A stretch of DNA of 64,000 nucleotides from NCBI GenBank assembly GCA_039881145.1, contig JAYKKI010000088.1, positions 1,235,001 through 1,299,000 on the forward strand. Direction: 5' to 3'. Made by a program: the position numbers and the translations under genes. This document shows, piece by piece, positions 35,047 through 45,649 of this stretch. The notes beneath the pieces were generated by a model, which saw only the letters and a list, made by a program, of their open reading frames with translations, was not told where the DNA came from and did not search any database. This DNA comes from Druceiella hillmani (lineage: Eukaryota; Arthropoda; Insecta; Lepidoptera; Hepialidae). Each line of letters starts with the position of its first letter. The stretch's first letter is position 1.

Positions 35047-35216
35047 GCCACACGGTCAGGACTGTCAGTCGAACTTACTGACAGTTAAAAATGTTTTGAA
35101 TGGGAACAGCCGGTTAAGTAGACTCTTGGTCCGACTCGACTGACAGTTAATGAGAAACAGAAATACGTTTTTAACTGTCAGTAAATCCGACTGACAGTCC
35201 TGACCGCATGTGGTGC
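35047..35216. mobile_element. Foldback MITE, about 45-bp arms
   Basis: The left arm (35047-35091) contains CACGGTCAGGACTGTCAGTC and ACTGACAGTTAAAAA. The right arm (35168-35216) is its near-perfect reverse complement. The core carries GACTGACAGTTAATGAGA, which reappears inverted near 26725-26742. Non-coding. Confidence 0.75.
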
Positions 35217-36514
35217 ATACTGGCGTTATTTGTCTTGCGGTTCTTTAAGAAGGACTATTTCTTTAAGGGGGACTATTGATGTTGATTTTGAAAGCAAACT
35301 GAAGTTTTGCGAAGGTTGCTCAACCCAATCTCATGCGTCTGTCCAATTATCTATATAAATGTATATGAAGATTTTATTAGATGTTTACGTCCATTTGTAA
35401 AGACATTTTATTGTATTTTCTGAATGTATAGTATTAAAATCGTATATGAATTTAGTACAATCTGTGGACTTGCACTAATATGTTTTCTATCTCTCTCTCT
35501 CTGTCGTTTTGCTCTTACTTACAAATCAAGTTTAGATCACCAAAGAAGTCTCAATTCAATCACTTATACTGAGTTGCACGCCCTCAAATTCATATTTATT
35601 TAAATTGGGTTCAAATTGAAAATGTTATGATGCTGTGACATATGGATGGACAGACAGATCTGACAAAATTATAAGATATACACACAGATCTGACGAATTT
35701 TGACATTTGGGTACGGAACCCTAATAAAGTGACCAATAAGAGAGTATAATGTCCGGGAGTAAATATAATTCATTTCGCGAAAGAGAATATAATGTCAGAA
35801 AGTAAAGTATAATGTCAGGGAGTAAAGTAAAATTGATTTCATAAGAGACATGGAAAATGATGGACTAGTCAGTATTAGGTAAGATTTTTTTGACAACTGA
35901 ACGTCAAAAATTTACATTTGGCTGTCAGTGTGACGATGACGTATGCAGCGCGCTTGCGTTTAGTCTTTGTTTCTACTGCGCAACTTTTCTGTCTAGTTTT
36001 TATTGTTGCTGTGTCGCTTTTTTAAATAGGTAATAATAATACTAATTTTTTGAAAGTAAAATAGTGTTTCTTTGTATTTTGGTTTTGACACAAAGACGGC
36101 TTTCCGGTTGATGTGGGATTTTCACTATCGTATGCTTCAAGAAGACATAAGGTATATATAGGGATGTCACCCGACCTCTTTTCCCCGGATACTATCGCCT
36201 TTTTAAAAGCGCCTAGGACTGTCCGGGAAGGGGGGGGGGATAAATGTGTCCAGAATTTTAAAGAAAGCAAATTTCTGTTAACTTGTGAAGAACGAAGCAA
36301 AAATCCGAGAACTTAAATTGTTATAATTAAATATAACTTTATAAGTGACTTGCCAGGAATTTTGAGATTACGAATATGAATATAAAGATTTAAAACCAGG
36401 AATTTTAAAACGTTATTTAGTCATAATATTATAATAACGTGTCCGACTAACATTCATTTTTACTTCCGATTTCATTATACAAGTCCATTACTATTTGTCG
36501 ATTTTAGTTACAGA
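35217..36514. other. Intronic spacer with TC run and family A end
   Basis: A short (TC)n lies at about 35488-35503. 35630-35726 is the right end of a family A element: GCTGTGACATATGGATGGAC, then ACATTTGGGTACGGAACCCT. TATAATGTCAGGGAGTAAA-like phrases repeat at about 35745-35830. 35920-35995 and 36160-36245 are GC-richer; the latter has a G-run and may be an old element. Opposite-strand frames at 36022-36316 cover the same DNA and are not called. Confidence 0.4.
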
Positions 36515-36825
36515 GTTTGAATTTAAGATGTAGAATTGAATTGAATTTTTGAAGTGAAATCTTTTTTAAGCGCACCTGCGCACTTTTTCTGAGCAGTGAA
36601 CGAAACTGAGCCGTCAGGTTCGGGTCGGTGACGCTGAATCGGGTAAACTCTGCTCCCTTCGGCATCGGCCAAGCGAGTTCCAGATTCAAAAATGATGAAA
36701 TGCGCTGCATTTTTCGGGTAAACTCGGCTCCCTTCGGTTTCGGCCGAGCGAGTTCACTGTCGAACACGGAGTGCATCCTTTCAAGAATTACGTTCTATTT
36801 TTGAATAATGTTTTATTTGAGTATA
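36515..36825 (-). mobile_element. Dispersed element E, second copy
   Basis: Inverted counterpart of 7050-7600. It begins with TTTTTGAAGTGAAATCTTTT, then CTTTTTCTGAGCAGTGAACG, and ends CACGGAGTGCATCC and AATTACGTTCTATTTTTGAA. It holds two GGGTAAACTC(G/T)GCTCCCTTCGG units where the first copy has about five. The minus-strand frame inside (36504-36776) reflects the repeat unit. Confidence 0.75.
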
Positions 36826-36848
36826 ATCATCATCATCATCATCATCAT
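36826..36848. repeat. ATC trinucleotide microsatellite
   Basis: Seven to eight ATC units directly beside element E. Confidence 0.9.
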
Positions 36849-37019
36849 ATATATTAATACGCTAAGGTTAAGATGTTACTCTCCCTTTTTAGAAAAAACC
36901 TCACAACTAATCCACATAAATTATATATCATTTTATAGATAATTGCTTGCTCTACCGGCATCCACAACTAAAAAATTTATTATTGCTATTGTTTTTGCAA
37001 ATTAATTAATTATTAAAAT

Positions 37020-37339
37020 TATATACACAAAACAGCAATGCTGCCATCTAACGGCTCGACGTCAATATGATTGACGGTCGGTAAAATTTTTGTTTAATTT
37101 CAAATCCACTCACGTATAAATAAAGTGGCGCTTTAGCTCAATGCTTTTGATACTTGCGCCTCTATATGTCAATTTTAGTAAAATATTTGTTTGATCTGTC
37201 ATCTGAGCTTCATAATGGAATAAAAACGTAATAAGCAGTGTGCAAAATTAGAAATGAATTGAATACCTGCAATCAATTTTGATTTATTAAATTGAGTTGA
37301 ATAATTTATAATGCGAAGACTTCGCACGGGTCACGCTAG
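37020..37339 (+). mobile_element. Helitron-like element, 3' end resolved
   Basis: The end reads GCGAAGACTTCGC (a perfect 6-bp stem), then ACGGGTCACG and CTAG at 37336-37339, followed by T. A GC-rich hairpin about ten bases before a CTAG terminus is the standard Helitron 3' structure. The 5' boundary is a guess; the sequence from about 37020 (CAATGCTGCCATCTAACGGC) looks like one unit. No Rep/helicase is encoded. Confidence 0.5.
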
Positions 37340-38764
37340 TTTAATATAATACGCGTATGTTATTTTGTTTTTTTTTTATGTGAAACATCTATAGGCGCAG
37401 GTATAAACCGGATGGCGTGGCGTCGCTTGCCGTGGCGACGGGTCGCCACGCTATACTAAGGTATATATATAGTCTATATGTAGTAGAGTGTACGGTATGG
37501 TGACGTGTCGCCATGCGCAACCGACTACGCGACCCCCTCCTCACTCAGTTCGACGCTGTTGTTTACTACGGTACACATAACCTGTGCTTTATTATTTTTG
37601 TATTAATTGTAAATAAATGTTTATTAAATAAAGTCACCATTTTCTGTAAGAAATTCGTAATACTTTATTTTTTCATTATGCTATATTTAGTTCCTGTAAT
37701 AATCTTGTCTTTTATGCATATTACTTGTACGAACACTATGTTTCACATCTGTCGGGCGTCCCGTGACGGCTCATTTATTTTTTTTTACATTTTAATTAAT
37801 AATTAAAAAATTCCAACATACGATTATATTGGTTACCAAAGTTTCCACTTCTACCTTGTGGTTAAGACCACACCAATATTTTTTATTGTTCGTGCAATAA
37901 ATATATTTGTATTGTGTATAATCGTACGTTATATTTTTGCTTGTGATCAATAAGCTAAATGTGATTTGATTGAGACGAAATAATATGTATTAGTTTTGTA
38001 TAAATTTAAATCAATCTGTGATGATCACATATGAGCTTTTACTTTGGAAATTTGAGTGTCCGAGGTTATGAACGAAATGTCCGAGGTTTTATATGTTACG
38101 ACGGGGACAAGTTACGGGAAAAGTTACCACGTGTTTTCCCTATATTTATGAAAGATGTTTTACGCGATATATTTATATGGTGAAAAATATTATTACAGTC
38201 CAATAAATTTTGGAATAAAAGGAGGTAATATGAAAATTTACGTAGACAGTTGTTTTAAAGGTTTAAAAATTAACTGAAAAGTCTCATCAGATATCGTGTT
38301 CGCTAGTCAAGGTAACAAAGATCAAAGGTCACGAAAATGTTTTTCTTTTTTTGCAAATATCTCACTTCCTGTATCTCGCATGTGTTTAGAAGTTAAAGAA
38401 ATGTGTTTAGAAGTTTGTAGAGCATAAAATTTTTTGTATGTTTAACTGTTTTCAAGATATAAGCGCGTATATTGGGAAGTTTGCAATCGTTTATAGAAGA
38501 AAGCTATGTAAACTGCGGGGACAGAGGTTTAGTACACTTTACAAAGTTAATTATATGATAAAAATATCATTATTAATAAAGTTAAAAATTTGTTTAGTGT
38601 TAAAAAATATTTATAAATAAGAAATAATTCTTTTCAGCTTCCTTCTTCCATTCTGAGCTTTAATTCTTATTTGACTCTACTATGTTATTGTTTGTAAATT
38701 GTTTAATACCAGAGGTAAAAACAAATCTTTATGTCGGATACATAAATATTCAAACTGTAATAGG
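37340..38764. other. Intronic spacer
   Basis: 37395-37540 is GC-rich with the arms GGCGTGGCGTCGC / GCGACGGGTCGCCACGC suggesting a decayed inverted repeat. The frame at 37513-37806 is mainly AT-rich non-coding sequence. The remainder shows nothing. Confidence 0.35.
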
Positions 38765-38822
38765 TATCATAATGTGTACGGAACACTCGTAGTGTGAGTT
38801 CTACTCATACTTAATTAGTTTT
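38765..38822 (-). repeat. Family B head fragment
   Basis: Contains GTGTACGGAACACTCGTAGT and GTGAGTTCTACTCATACTT, the reverse complement of the family B head. Confidence 0.5.
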
Positions 38823-39239
38823 ATTTGACATAACCTTCGATATAAATAAATTTTATCGAAGATTATAATTTAAGCTCGATAATGATCGGTTATCGACGTA
38901 TATTTTTCGACATAGTTAACATCCCTAAAATTTTTCCGTCTTTGGAACTCAACTTAAGAATATTCTATTATTAATGAGTTCGTCATGCGCATTCGGTTTG
39001 AATACATAAATATTAAGAGATATGCATTTTATCTACTGTATTGACAAGTGTAACTCGTTGACAAAACCCGCATTCTGATAAAAATTGTGGTGGGAAATAC
39101 CAGACGCATTAAGGCGTTTGAGATGAGGCGGCGTTAGGCTAAGTGTAATAAAGATCGATAGTTCCAAATTCGAAGAATCGGTACTATTTTTGTTTTATGT
39201 TAATGGACCTAAATGGGTTGAATATTAAATATGGCCATT
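38823..39239. other. Spacer
   Basis: ATCGAAGATTATAATTTAAG and TTATCGACGTATATTTTTCG hint at an old dispersed element. Nothing coding. Confidence 0.3.
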
Positions 39240-39605
39240 ATAGTTTGTTAATGGATTGAATTTTGGTAGCGCAATTAGGTGAGAGCGCGTGTTTGAATTT
39301 TAAAATGTTACATAAAAAAATACAATGTAAGCAATACGCCTATTATTTGTTCAGGATTTTAATGGATTGAATTTTAAGTATATACATACGGGTAGTGCAA
39401 TTAGGTGAGAGCGTGTGTTTGCATTTTAAAATGTTACATAAAAAAAAAACAATGTAAGCAATACGCCTTTTATTTGTTCAGGATTATAATGGATTTAATT
39501 TTAAGTAGATACATACAGGTAGCGCAATTAGGTGAGAGCACGTGTTTGCATTTTAAAATGTTACATAAAAAAACAATGTAAGCAATACGCTTTTTATTTG
39601 TTCAG
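39240..39605. repeat. Tandem array, unit about 111-127 bp, three copies
   Basis: AATGGATT (39250, 39361, 39488) followed by GCGCAATTAGGTGAGAGC and TTTTAAAATGTTACATAAAA in each unit. Length varies through small insertions. Confidence 0.85.
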
Positions 39606-39629
39606 GATTTTATAAATTTGGAGTTCCAA

Positions 39630-40622
39630 GTTTATAAATTTATGTTAAATATATACTGAGATAATATTTTTGTCATCTTACTAATTGCAAAGTTAAAAAC
39701 GGTGAACATCTTTGTTAGTCAATGTAAAATTAATGTTCGAATGAATTTTTTGTAACTTCCACGGCTGTATTTCATTTAGATTTCTGTAAATTTGTTTGTA
39801 AGAAAATAACCAATCTCTTAGTCAAAAAATTATAAATTTGTGTTAAATATATAATGAGATGATATTGTTGTCATCTTGGTAATTGCAAAGTTAAAAATGA
39901 TGAACATCTTTGTTAGTCAAGCGAAAATTAATGTTCGAGTGAACTTTTTTGTAATTTCCACGTTGTATTTCATTTAGATTTTTGTAAATTTATTTGAAAG
40001 AAAATAACCAATCTCTTAGTCAAACAATTATAAATTTGTGTTAAATATATACTGAGATAATATTTTTGTCATCTTACTAATTGCAAAGTTAAAAATGATG
40101 AACATTTTTGTTAGTCAAGGTAAAATTAATGTTCGAGTGAACTTTTTGTACCTTCCACGTTGTATTTCATTTAGATTTCTGTAAATTTATTTCAAAGAAA
40201 ATTACCAATCTCTTAGTCAAACAATTATAAATTTGTGTTAAATATATACTCAGATAATATTTTTGTCATTTTACTAATTGCAAAGTTAAAAATGATGAAC
40301 ATTTTTGTTAGTCAAGGTAAAATTAATGTTCGAGTGAACTTTTTTGTAACTTCCACGGCTGTATTTCATTTAGATTTCTGTAAATTTATTTCAAAGAAAA
40401 TTACCAATCTCTTAGTCAAACAATTATAAATTTATGTCAAATATATAATGAGATAATATTGTTGTCATCTATCTTGCTAATTGCAAAGTTAAAAATGATG
40501 AACATCTTTGTTAGTCAAGGTAAAATTAATGTTCGAGTGAACTTTTTGTACCTTCCACGTTGTATTTCATTTAGATTTCTGTAAATTTATTTCAAAGAAA
40601 ATTACCAATCTCTCAGTCAAAA
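39630..40622. repeat. Tandem array, unit about 198 bp, five copies
   Basis: TATAAATTT falls at about 39632, 39831, 40029, 40226 and 40425. Each unit contains ACTAATTGCAAAGTTAAAAA, GTTCGAGTGAACTTTTT and ACCAATCTCTTAGTCAAA. It follows the 39240 array almost directly, yet the units are unrelated. Open frames here (for example 40235-40429) come from the repeat. Confidence 0.9.
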
Positions 40623-41179
40623 AATGTATTATTTTTTGACGTTACAAGTGTTAATAATATGCTGTGAGTTTCCGAAGGAGACCGGAAATGGTCCATATAG
40701 TATTGGGTCTAAGTGTCACGAGAATAAAATAACACATTTATAAACGAGAAAAAGAAAAAAAAACGGAAATGTAAGCATTTTCAAAATTTATTTTAAATTG
40801 TCAATCAGACAAATGAGAAAAATTTTATTTTTTGATGAAGTCGGTTTAATTTATATATTAATACATGAAGATAAAATTTTGTACCGCTCTTTAAACATAT
40901 TGCGCCCATGGAGGAGTGGAGATTTTGCGTGGTTAAAGTTTATATGGAGAAAGAGAAAAAGAAACAAAAACGAATAAGTAGGCTCTTTAAAAATTTGATT
41001 TAAATCGTTAATCAGACAATCTTCAGAAATGTTGTATTTTTTATGAAGTCAGATTGATCCATATATTAATACGTGAAGAGAAAACTTTTACCAGTTTTTA
41101 AGTATATTGCGCGCACGGAGTGATTTGAGATTTGTTACATAGTTAAAGATTATATGGAGAAGGAGTGCAGAAAGCTAAA

Positions 41180-41181
<2 letters not shown>

Positions 41182-41216
<35 letters not shown>
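41182..41216. repeat. TA microsatellite
   Basis: About 35 nt of (TA)n inside family D copy 2. Confidence 0.95.
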
Positions 41217-41229
<13 letters not shown>

Positions 41230-41799
41230 CATTATGTGTTGTACTTGTAGTACATTAAAAGATTCATTGTTAATGTTCAACAATAAAAAATTCATTGTGT
41301 ACATTCATACTGACAATGTCAAGCACATAATAGTCTGTGGTCAAACAGTCGCACAGAGTAGAGATGTCGCTAAAGAATTTTAAAATGTCAAATGGACTGA
41401 ATGAGTTTCGAGCTGTGGATTTTGTATGATATCAAATATTTATTTTTAAATAAATAGTCTGTGAAGCGTACGTCAAGGCAAAAAAGCGTTTATTTTATAT
41501 TTTGTGTAATAGATGTCTGTGTTTTATGTATTGGTGAAATACAGCTTGTTTAATATACACCTGTTCCAAAAGAAAAATTTTGTACCTATCAATGTTTTCA
41601 ACAAAGTGAGTAAGTAACTATATTACGGTCACTGGGCGACCGCTAGTTTATTTAGATCGTCAGTCAGAGAAATGAGAAATTTTTAATTTTCTCAGGAAAA
41701 GTCAAATTATTTTGTCATAATAATTTGTAAATGCTTCTTCTATGGACCTCTTTGAACGAGCATGATGAAAGAAAGTGCGGATTGTGCCTCTATCATTAT

Positions 41800-41907
41800 C
41801 TTTTTTCAACTACCCTGTCGGGTCTACGACTTTCCTGGATTAGCATGTCACAGATGTAACATGCTAATCTAGGAAAGTGGTAGACCCGACAGGGTAGTTG
41901 AAAAAAG
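41800..41907. repeat. Large snap-back hairpin, 49-nt arms
   Basis: The left arm 41800-41848 starts CTTTTTTCAACTACCCTGTC. The right arm 41859-41907 is its reverse complement with very few mismatches, across a 10-nt loop. The homologous repeat at 56800-56860 has only the right arm, so the left arm looks like an in-place inverted copy. The minus-strand frame 41796-42008 runs through the hairpin and is incidental. Confidence 0.9.
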
Positions 41908-42289
41908 CGCCATGACACTAGAAAAGGGCAAAACAGATATTCATTTTGACAACAACATAACCGAATGTCAATGTCAGTTAGCAGTTTATTTTTTATTAAT
42001 TTAGGCAATGGTTACAAATTAAAATAAACAATCGGTATTGTTTATTTTTTTAAATTGTTTCTAAAAAGTTATTATATACTTTGTTTGATTGATATTGTTA
42101 TTTTTATTTATTACTAACAATTGTTTATGTATTAATTGTGAATATATTTTTAATTTTTTAATATGATTACAAATTGTATTTTATTTTTTAGTTTTTCCGA
42201 TTGTCAATCGCTGAATTGTTAAGTTTTTTTTATATTCTAAACAAAATTATATAAACTTTACGGACAACCACAAATTACCAAAGTAATCC

Positions 42290-42545
42290 GTAGTAACAGA
42301 TTAAAATAGATTGGTCACATGTGGAGAAGCCCAGAGAATAATCCTACTAAAATATTAAAACTAAAAAAACCCGAAGGTACTTAACGAACAGGTAGGCGAC
42401 CTCTAGATAGATGGATGACATCGAAAAAGACATAAAGACTTTGAACATATGTAATTGGAAACGTCGCAACTGATAGGAGACGCTGGAAGGAGCGCTTAGT
42501 AGAGGCAGCTATGGCCTGCAAAGGGCTGTTACGCTTGTAAAGAAG
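42290..42545 (+). pseudogene. LINE reverse-transcriptase C-terminal remnant
   Basis: Translation gives IGHMWRSPENNPTKILKLKK, then GRRPLDRWM, then in a shifted frame DIEKDIKTLNICNWKRR, and back in the first frame ATDRRRWKERLVEAAMACKGL (start ATD at about 42466). This is the usual ending of a large group of insect LINE polymerases (GHV.R...; GRPR.RW.D.I..DL; DR..W..L...A...GL). At least three stops and two frameshifts are present. It cannot be expressed as protein. It abuts family D copy 2, which ends abruptly here. Confidence 0.8.
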
Positions 42546-43239
42546 AAATAAGATTATAGTTTAAAAAAAAAAACCACGCCTCTATAGCAATAGGGACTAA
42601 AAAATAAAAAAATAATCTTTAAAAATAAAAATGTTGGTCAAAAGCGAAAGGTGTCCATAACTCGTAAAATAAGAATAGAGTGATTGACATAACAATTAAG
42701 TTTAATGTAAAAACAGCGTGGGGTGATATCAGTTGTCGTAATTCTTTTTGTCGTTAACTCTTGGTAAAGGTAGAGTCATTATGAAAAGGTGAGCCGAGAG
42801 CACCACACGTCTTTTTTACATTAAAATTAATTTTTTTTTGTTAATCACTTTTTTAATTTTACGACTTACGAGATATCTTTTCGCTCTTGACAAGAGCGTA
42901 TTTTTTTTAAAAACTTACGTTACTTACTTTTATTTAAGTCTTAAAACAATGAAATTATGATATTGGTGTCGGTTCTTGACACAAAATTTTAAATAATTCG
43001 AACTTATGGAAGTGGCTGAAAATTTAAGTGAAAGATTCCGTCATATACATACGTACAAGCGAAGCTTCTTGTATACAAAATTTGTTAAAAATACCAGATT
43101 TTTAAATATTATATTCTATTTCTGTAACGCTAGACCCGTTTTTATCGCTCTTCGTTATGGCATGAGAGCAGTTAACTTCCGTTCTAGATATTTGTAGTAA
43201 ACTAGTATATTTTGTAAAGCGAGATTTCGGGTGTTTTAT
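42546..43239. other. Spacer with a family D fragment
   Basis: 43075-43165 reads AAATTTGTTAAAAATACCAG and TGTAACGCTAGACCCGTTTT, the plus-strand version of the family D core. Frame 43006-43197 across it matches the frame seen in other copies only loosely (FCNARPVFIAL versus FCNARPTYTGL at 63560). Confidence 0.45.
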
Positions 43240-44968
43240 TATTGGGTTGGAAGTTACTTCACTTAGTGCAACAGTTTTATATTTTTGTGTTAAGTAATCG
43301 CCGATCCGTCATCAATAATTATTATATTATAATAACTCAACAGAACTCTTATTAATCCGAAATCTTTTGTGATTTTGCGCTAAGTAACTGTAATATATCT
43401 ATTCGTTGACCGTTGATCGTCGAGCCGTCATTAATAATTATTATATTATAATAACTCAACAGAACTCTTATTAATCCGAAATCTTTTGTAATTTTGCGCT
43501 AAGTAACTGTAATATATCTATTCGTTGGCCGTTGATCGTCGAGCCGTCATTAATAATTATTATATTATAATAACTCAACAGAACTCTTATTAATCCGAAA
43601 TCTTTTGTAATTTTGCGCTAAGTAACAGTAATTTCTATCTATCCGTCGACTGTTGATCGTCGATCCGTCGTTAATAATTATTATATTATAATAACTCAAC
43701 AGAACTCTTATTAATCCGAAATCTTTTGTAATTTTGCGCTAAGTAACAGTAATTTCTATCTATCCGTCGACTGTTGATCGTCGAGCCATCATCAATAATT
43801 ATTATATTATAATAACTCAACAGAACTCTTATTAATCCGAAATCTTTTGTGATTTTGCGCTAAGTAACTGTAATATATCTATTCGTTGGCCGTTGATCGT
43901 CGAGCCGTCATTAATAATTATTATATTATAATAACTCAACAGAACTCTTATTAATCCGAAATCTTTTGTAATTTTGCGCTAAGTAACAGTAATTTCTATC
44001 TATCCGTCGACTGTTGACCGTCGATCCGTCGTTAATAATTATTATATTATAATAACTCAACAGAACTCTTATTAATCCGAAATATTTTGTAATTTTGCGC
44101 TAAGTAACTGTAATATATCTATTCGTTGACCGTTGATCGTCGAGCCGTCATTAATAATTATTATAATAACTCGTTGACCGTTGATCGTCGAGCCGTCATT
44201 AATAATTATTATATTATAATAACTCAACAGAACTCTTATTAATCCGAAATCTTTTGTGATTTTGCGCTAAGTAACTGTAATATATCTATTCGTTGGCCGT
44301 TGATCGTCGAGCCGTCATTAATAATTATTATATTATAATAACTCAACAGAACTCTTATTAATCCGAAATCTTTTGTAATTTTGCGCTAAGTAACAGTAAT
44401 TTCTATCTATCCGTCGACTGTTGACCGTCGATCCGTCGTTAATAATTATTATATTATAATAACTCAACAGAACTCTTATTAATCCGAAATATTTTGTAAT
44501 TTTGCGCTAAGTAACTGTAATATATCTATTCGTTGACCGTTGATCGTCGAGCCGTCATTAATAATTATTATAATAACTCAACAGAACTCTTATTAATCCG
44601 AAATCTTTTATATTTTTGCGTTAATAACAGTAATATTCTATCTATCCGTCGACTGTTGATCGTCGAGCCGTCATCAATAATTATTATATTATAATAACTC
44701 AACAGAACTCTTATTAATCCGAAATCTTTTGTATTTTTGCGCTAAGTAACTGTAATATATCTATTCGTTGACCGTTGATCGTCGAGCCGTTATTAATAAT
44801 TATTATATTATAATAACTCAACAGAACTCTTATTAATCCGAAATCTTTTATATTTTTGCGCTAAGTAACAGTAATATTCTATCTATCCGTCGACTGTTGA
44901 TCGTCGATCCGTCGTTAATAATTATTATGTTATAATAACTCAACAGAACTCTTATTAATCCGAAATCT
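43240..44968. repeat. Satellite array, about 120-bp unit, 14 copies, higher-order order
   Basis: GAACTCTTATTAATCCGAAA occurs 14 times. Two unit types alternate: type A has CTGTAATATATCTATTCGTTG and type B has CAGTAATTTCTATCTATCCG. Units 5-7 and 8-10 repeat the same A-B-A sequence of variants (TTGGCC, then GACCGTCGATC, then TTGACC) at an offset of about 407 bp, which includes a partial unit. Every unit carries a TAATAATTATTATATTATAA near-palindrome. Confidence 0.9.
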
Positions 44969-45649
44969 GGTTCATTGAGGTCACACATATAATTTACTCA
45001 GTGTTTGTAATACGCGGGCTCAATTGCTCTCATTATTGGAATCAAAATTCCAATATTATAACGATCGCAAAATTTCTAAGTCGCTGTGGCTAGAGGATGT
45101 CATACTTGCTACTGATTTTCAATAACAATTAAAATTTTTACAACAAAAAATTGTATAATTTTACTTAAAACTGTTTATAGGTGTTATTGGCTCGAAAATG
45201 ACAGATGTAAAAGTCGTTTACTGTTGATAACTTAACCTACTTAGGATAACTGTCAAAAAGTTGTAGGGAAACAACATACACAAGTTGGTTAGTCAGTGAG
45301 TAGTTCGTCCTTCATTTGTAGACATGGTGTGGAGACAGTAAATCCTATCTGTTGATATGTTATTGATATGCAAAACTGAAACATCAGTTAGTATTTCTAT
45401 CCTTAGTAATACGAGTGTATGAATAGGTAGAATATCGGTGTAGGGCGTTAATGAAGCACGACAGGCTGATGGGCGGTACAGTGCTCGTGTGTGACTACGT
45501 AATCGCACAAGTGATTCATTTACTTTATTTATATAAGAATGACACAAGCATTCCTAGCTTAAATAAAAATCAAACTCATCTTCGTGTAGAGCAACCATTT
45601 AGTATAGCTATCCAGGATTTCTACACTTCCGGGATACCTTGAAGGCGTT
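44969..45649. other. Spacer between two satellites
   Basis: Opposite-strand frames at 45293-45642 overlap each other and show no domain. No repeat was seen. Confidence 0.4.

Larger units (their letters stand above)
40691..42240 (+). mobile_element. Dispersed element family D, copy 2, with internal changes
   Basis: Begins GTCCATATAGTATTGGGTCT and runs to GATTGTCAATCGCTGAATTG. Copy 3 at 56629-57240 has the same start and the same right part (ACATTCATTTTGACAACAA, GAATGTCAATGTCAGTTA, AGGCAATGG). This copy is longer: it carries an internal AGAAAAAG-rich duplication (40740-41160), a TA microsatellite (41182-41216) and the large hairpin at 41800-41907. No conserved frame. Confidence 0.6.

Noticed and set aside
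43240..44968. CRISPR-like array
   Set aside because: Whole units are conserved with no unique spacers, the genome is eukaryotic, and no cas genes are present; it is a satellite.
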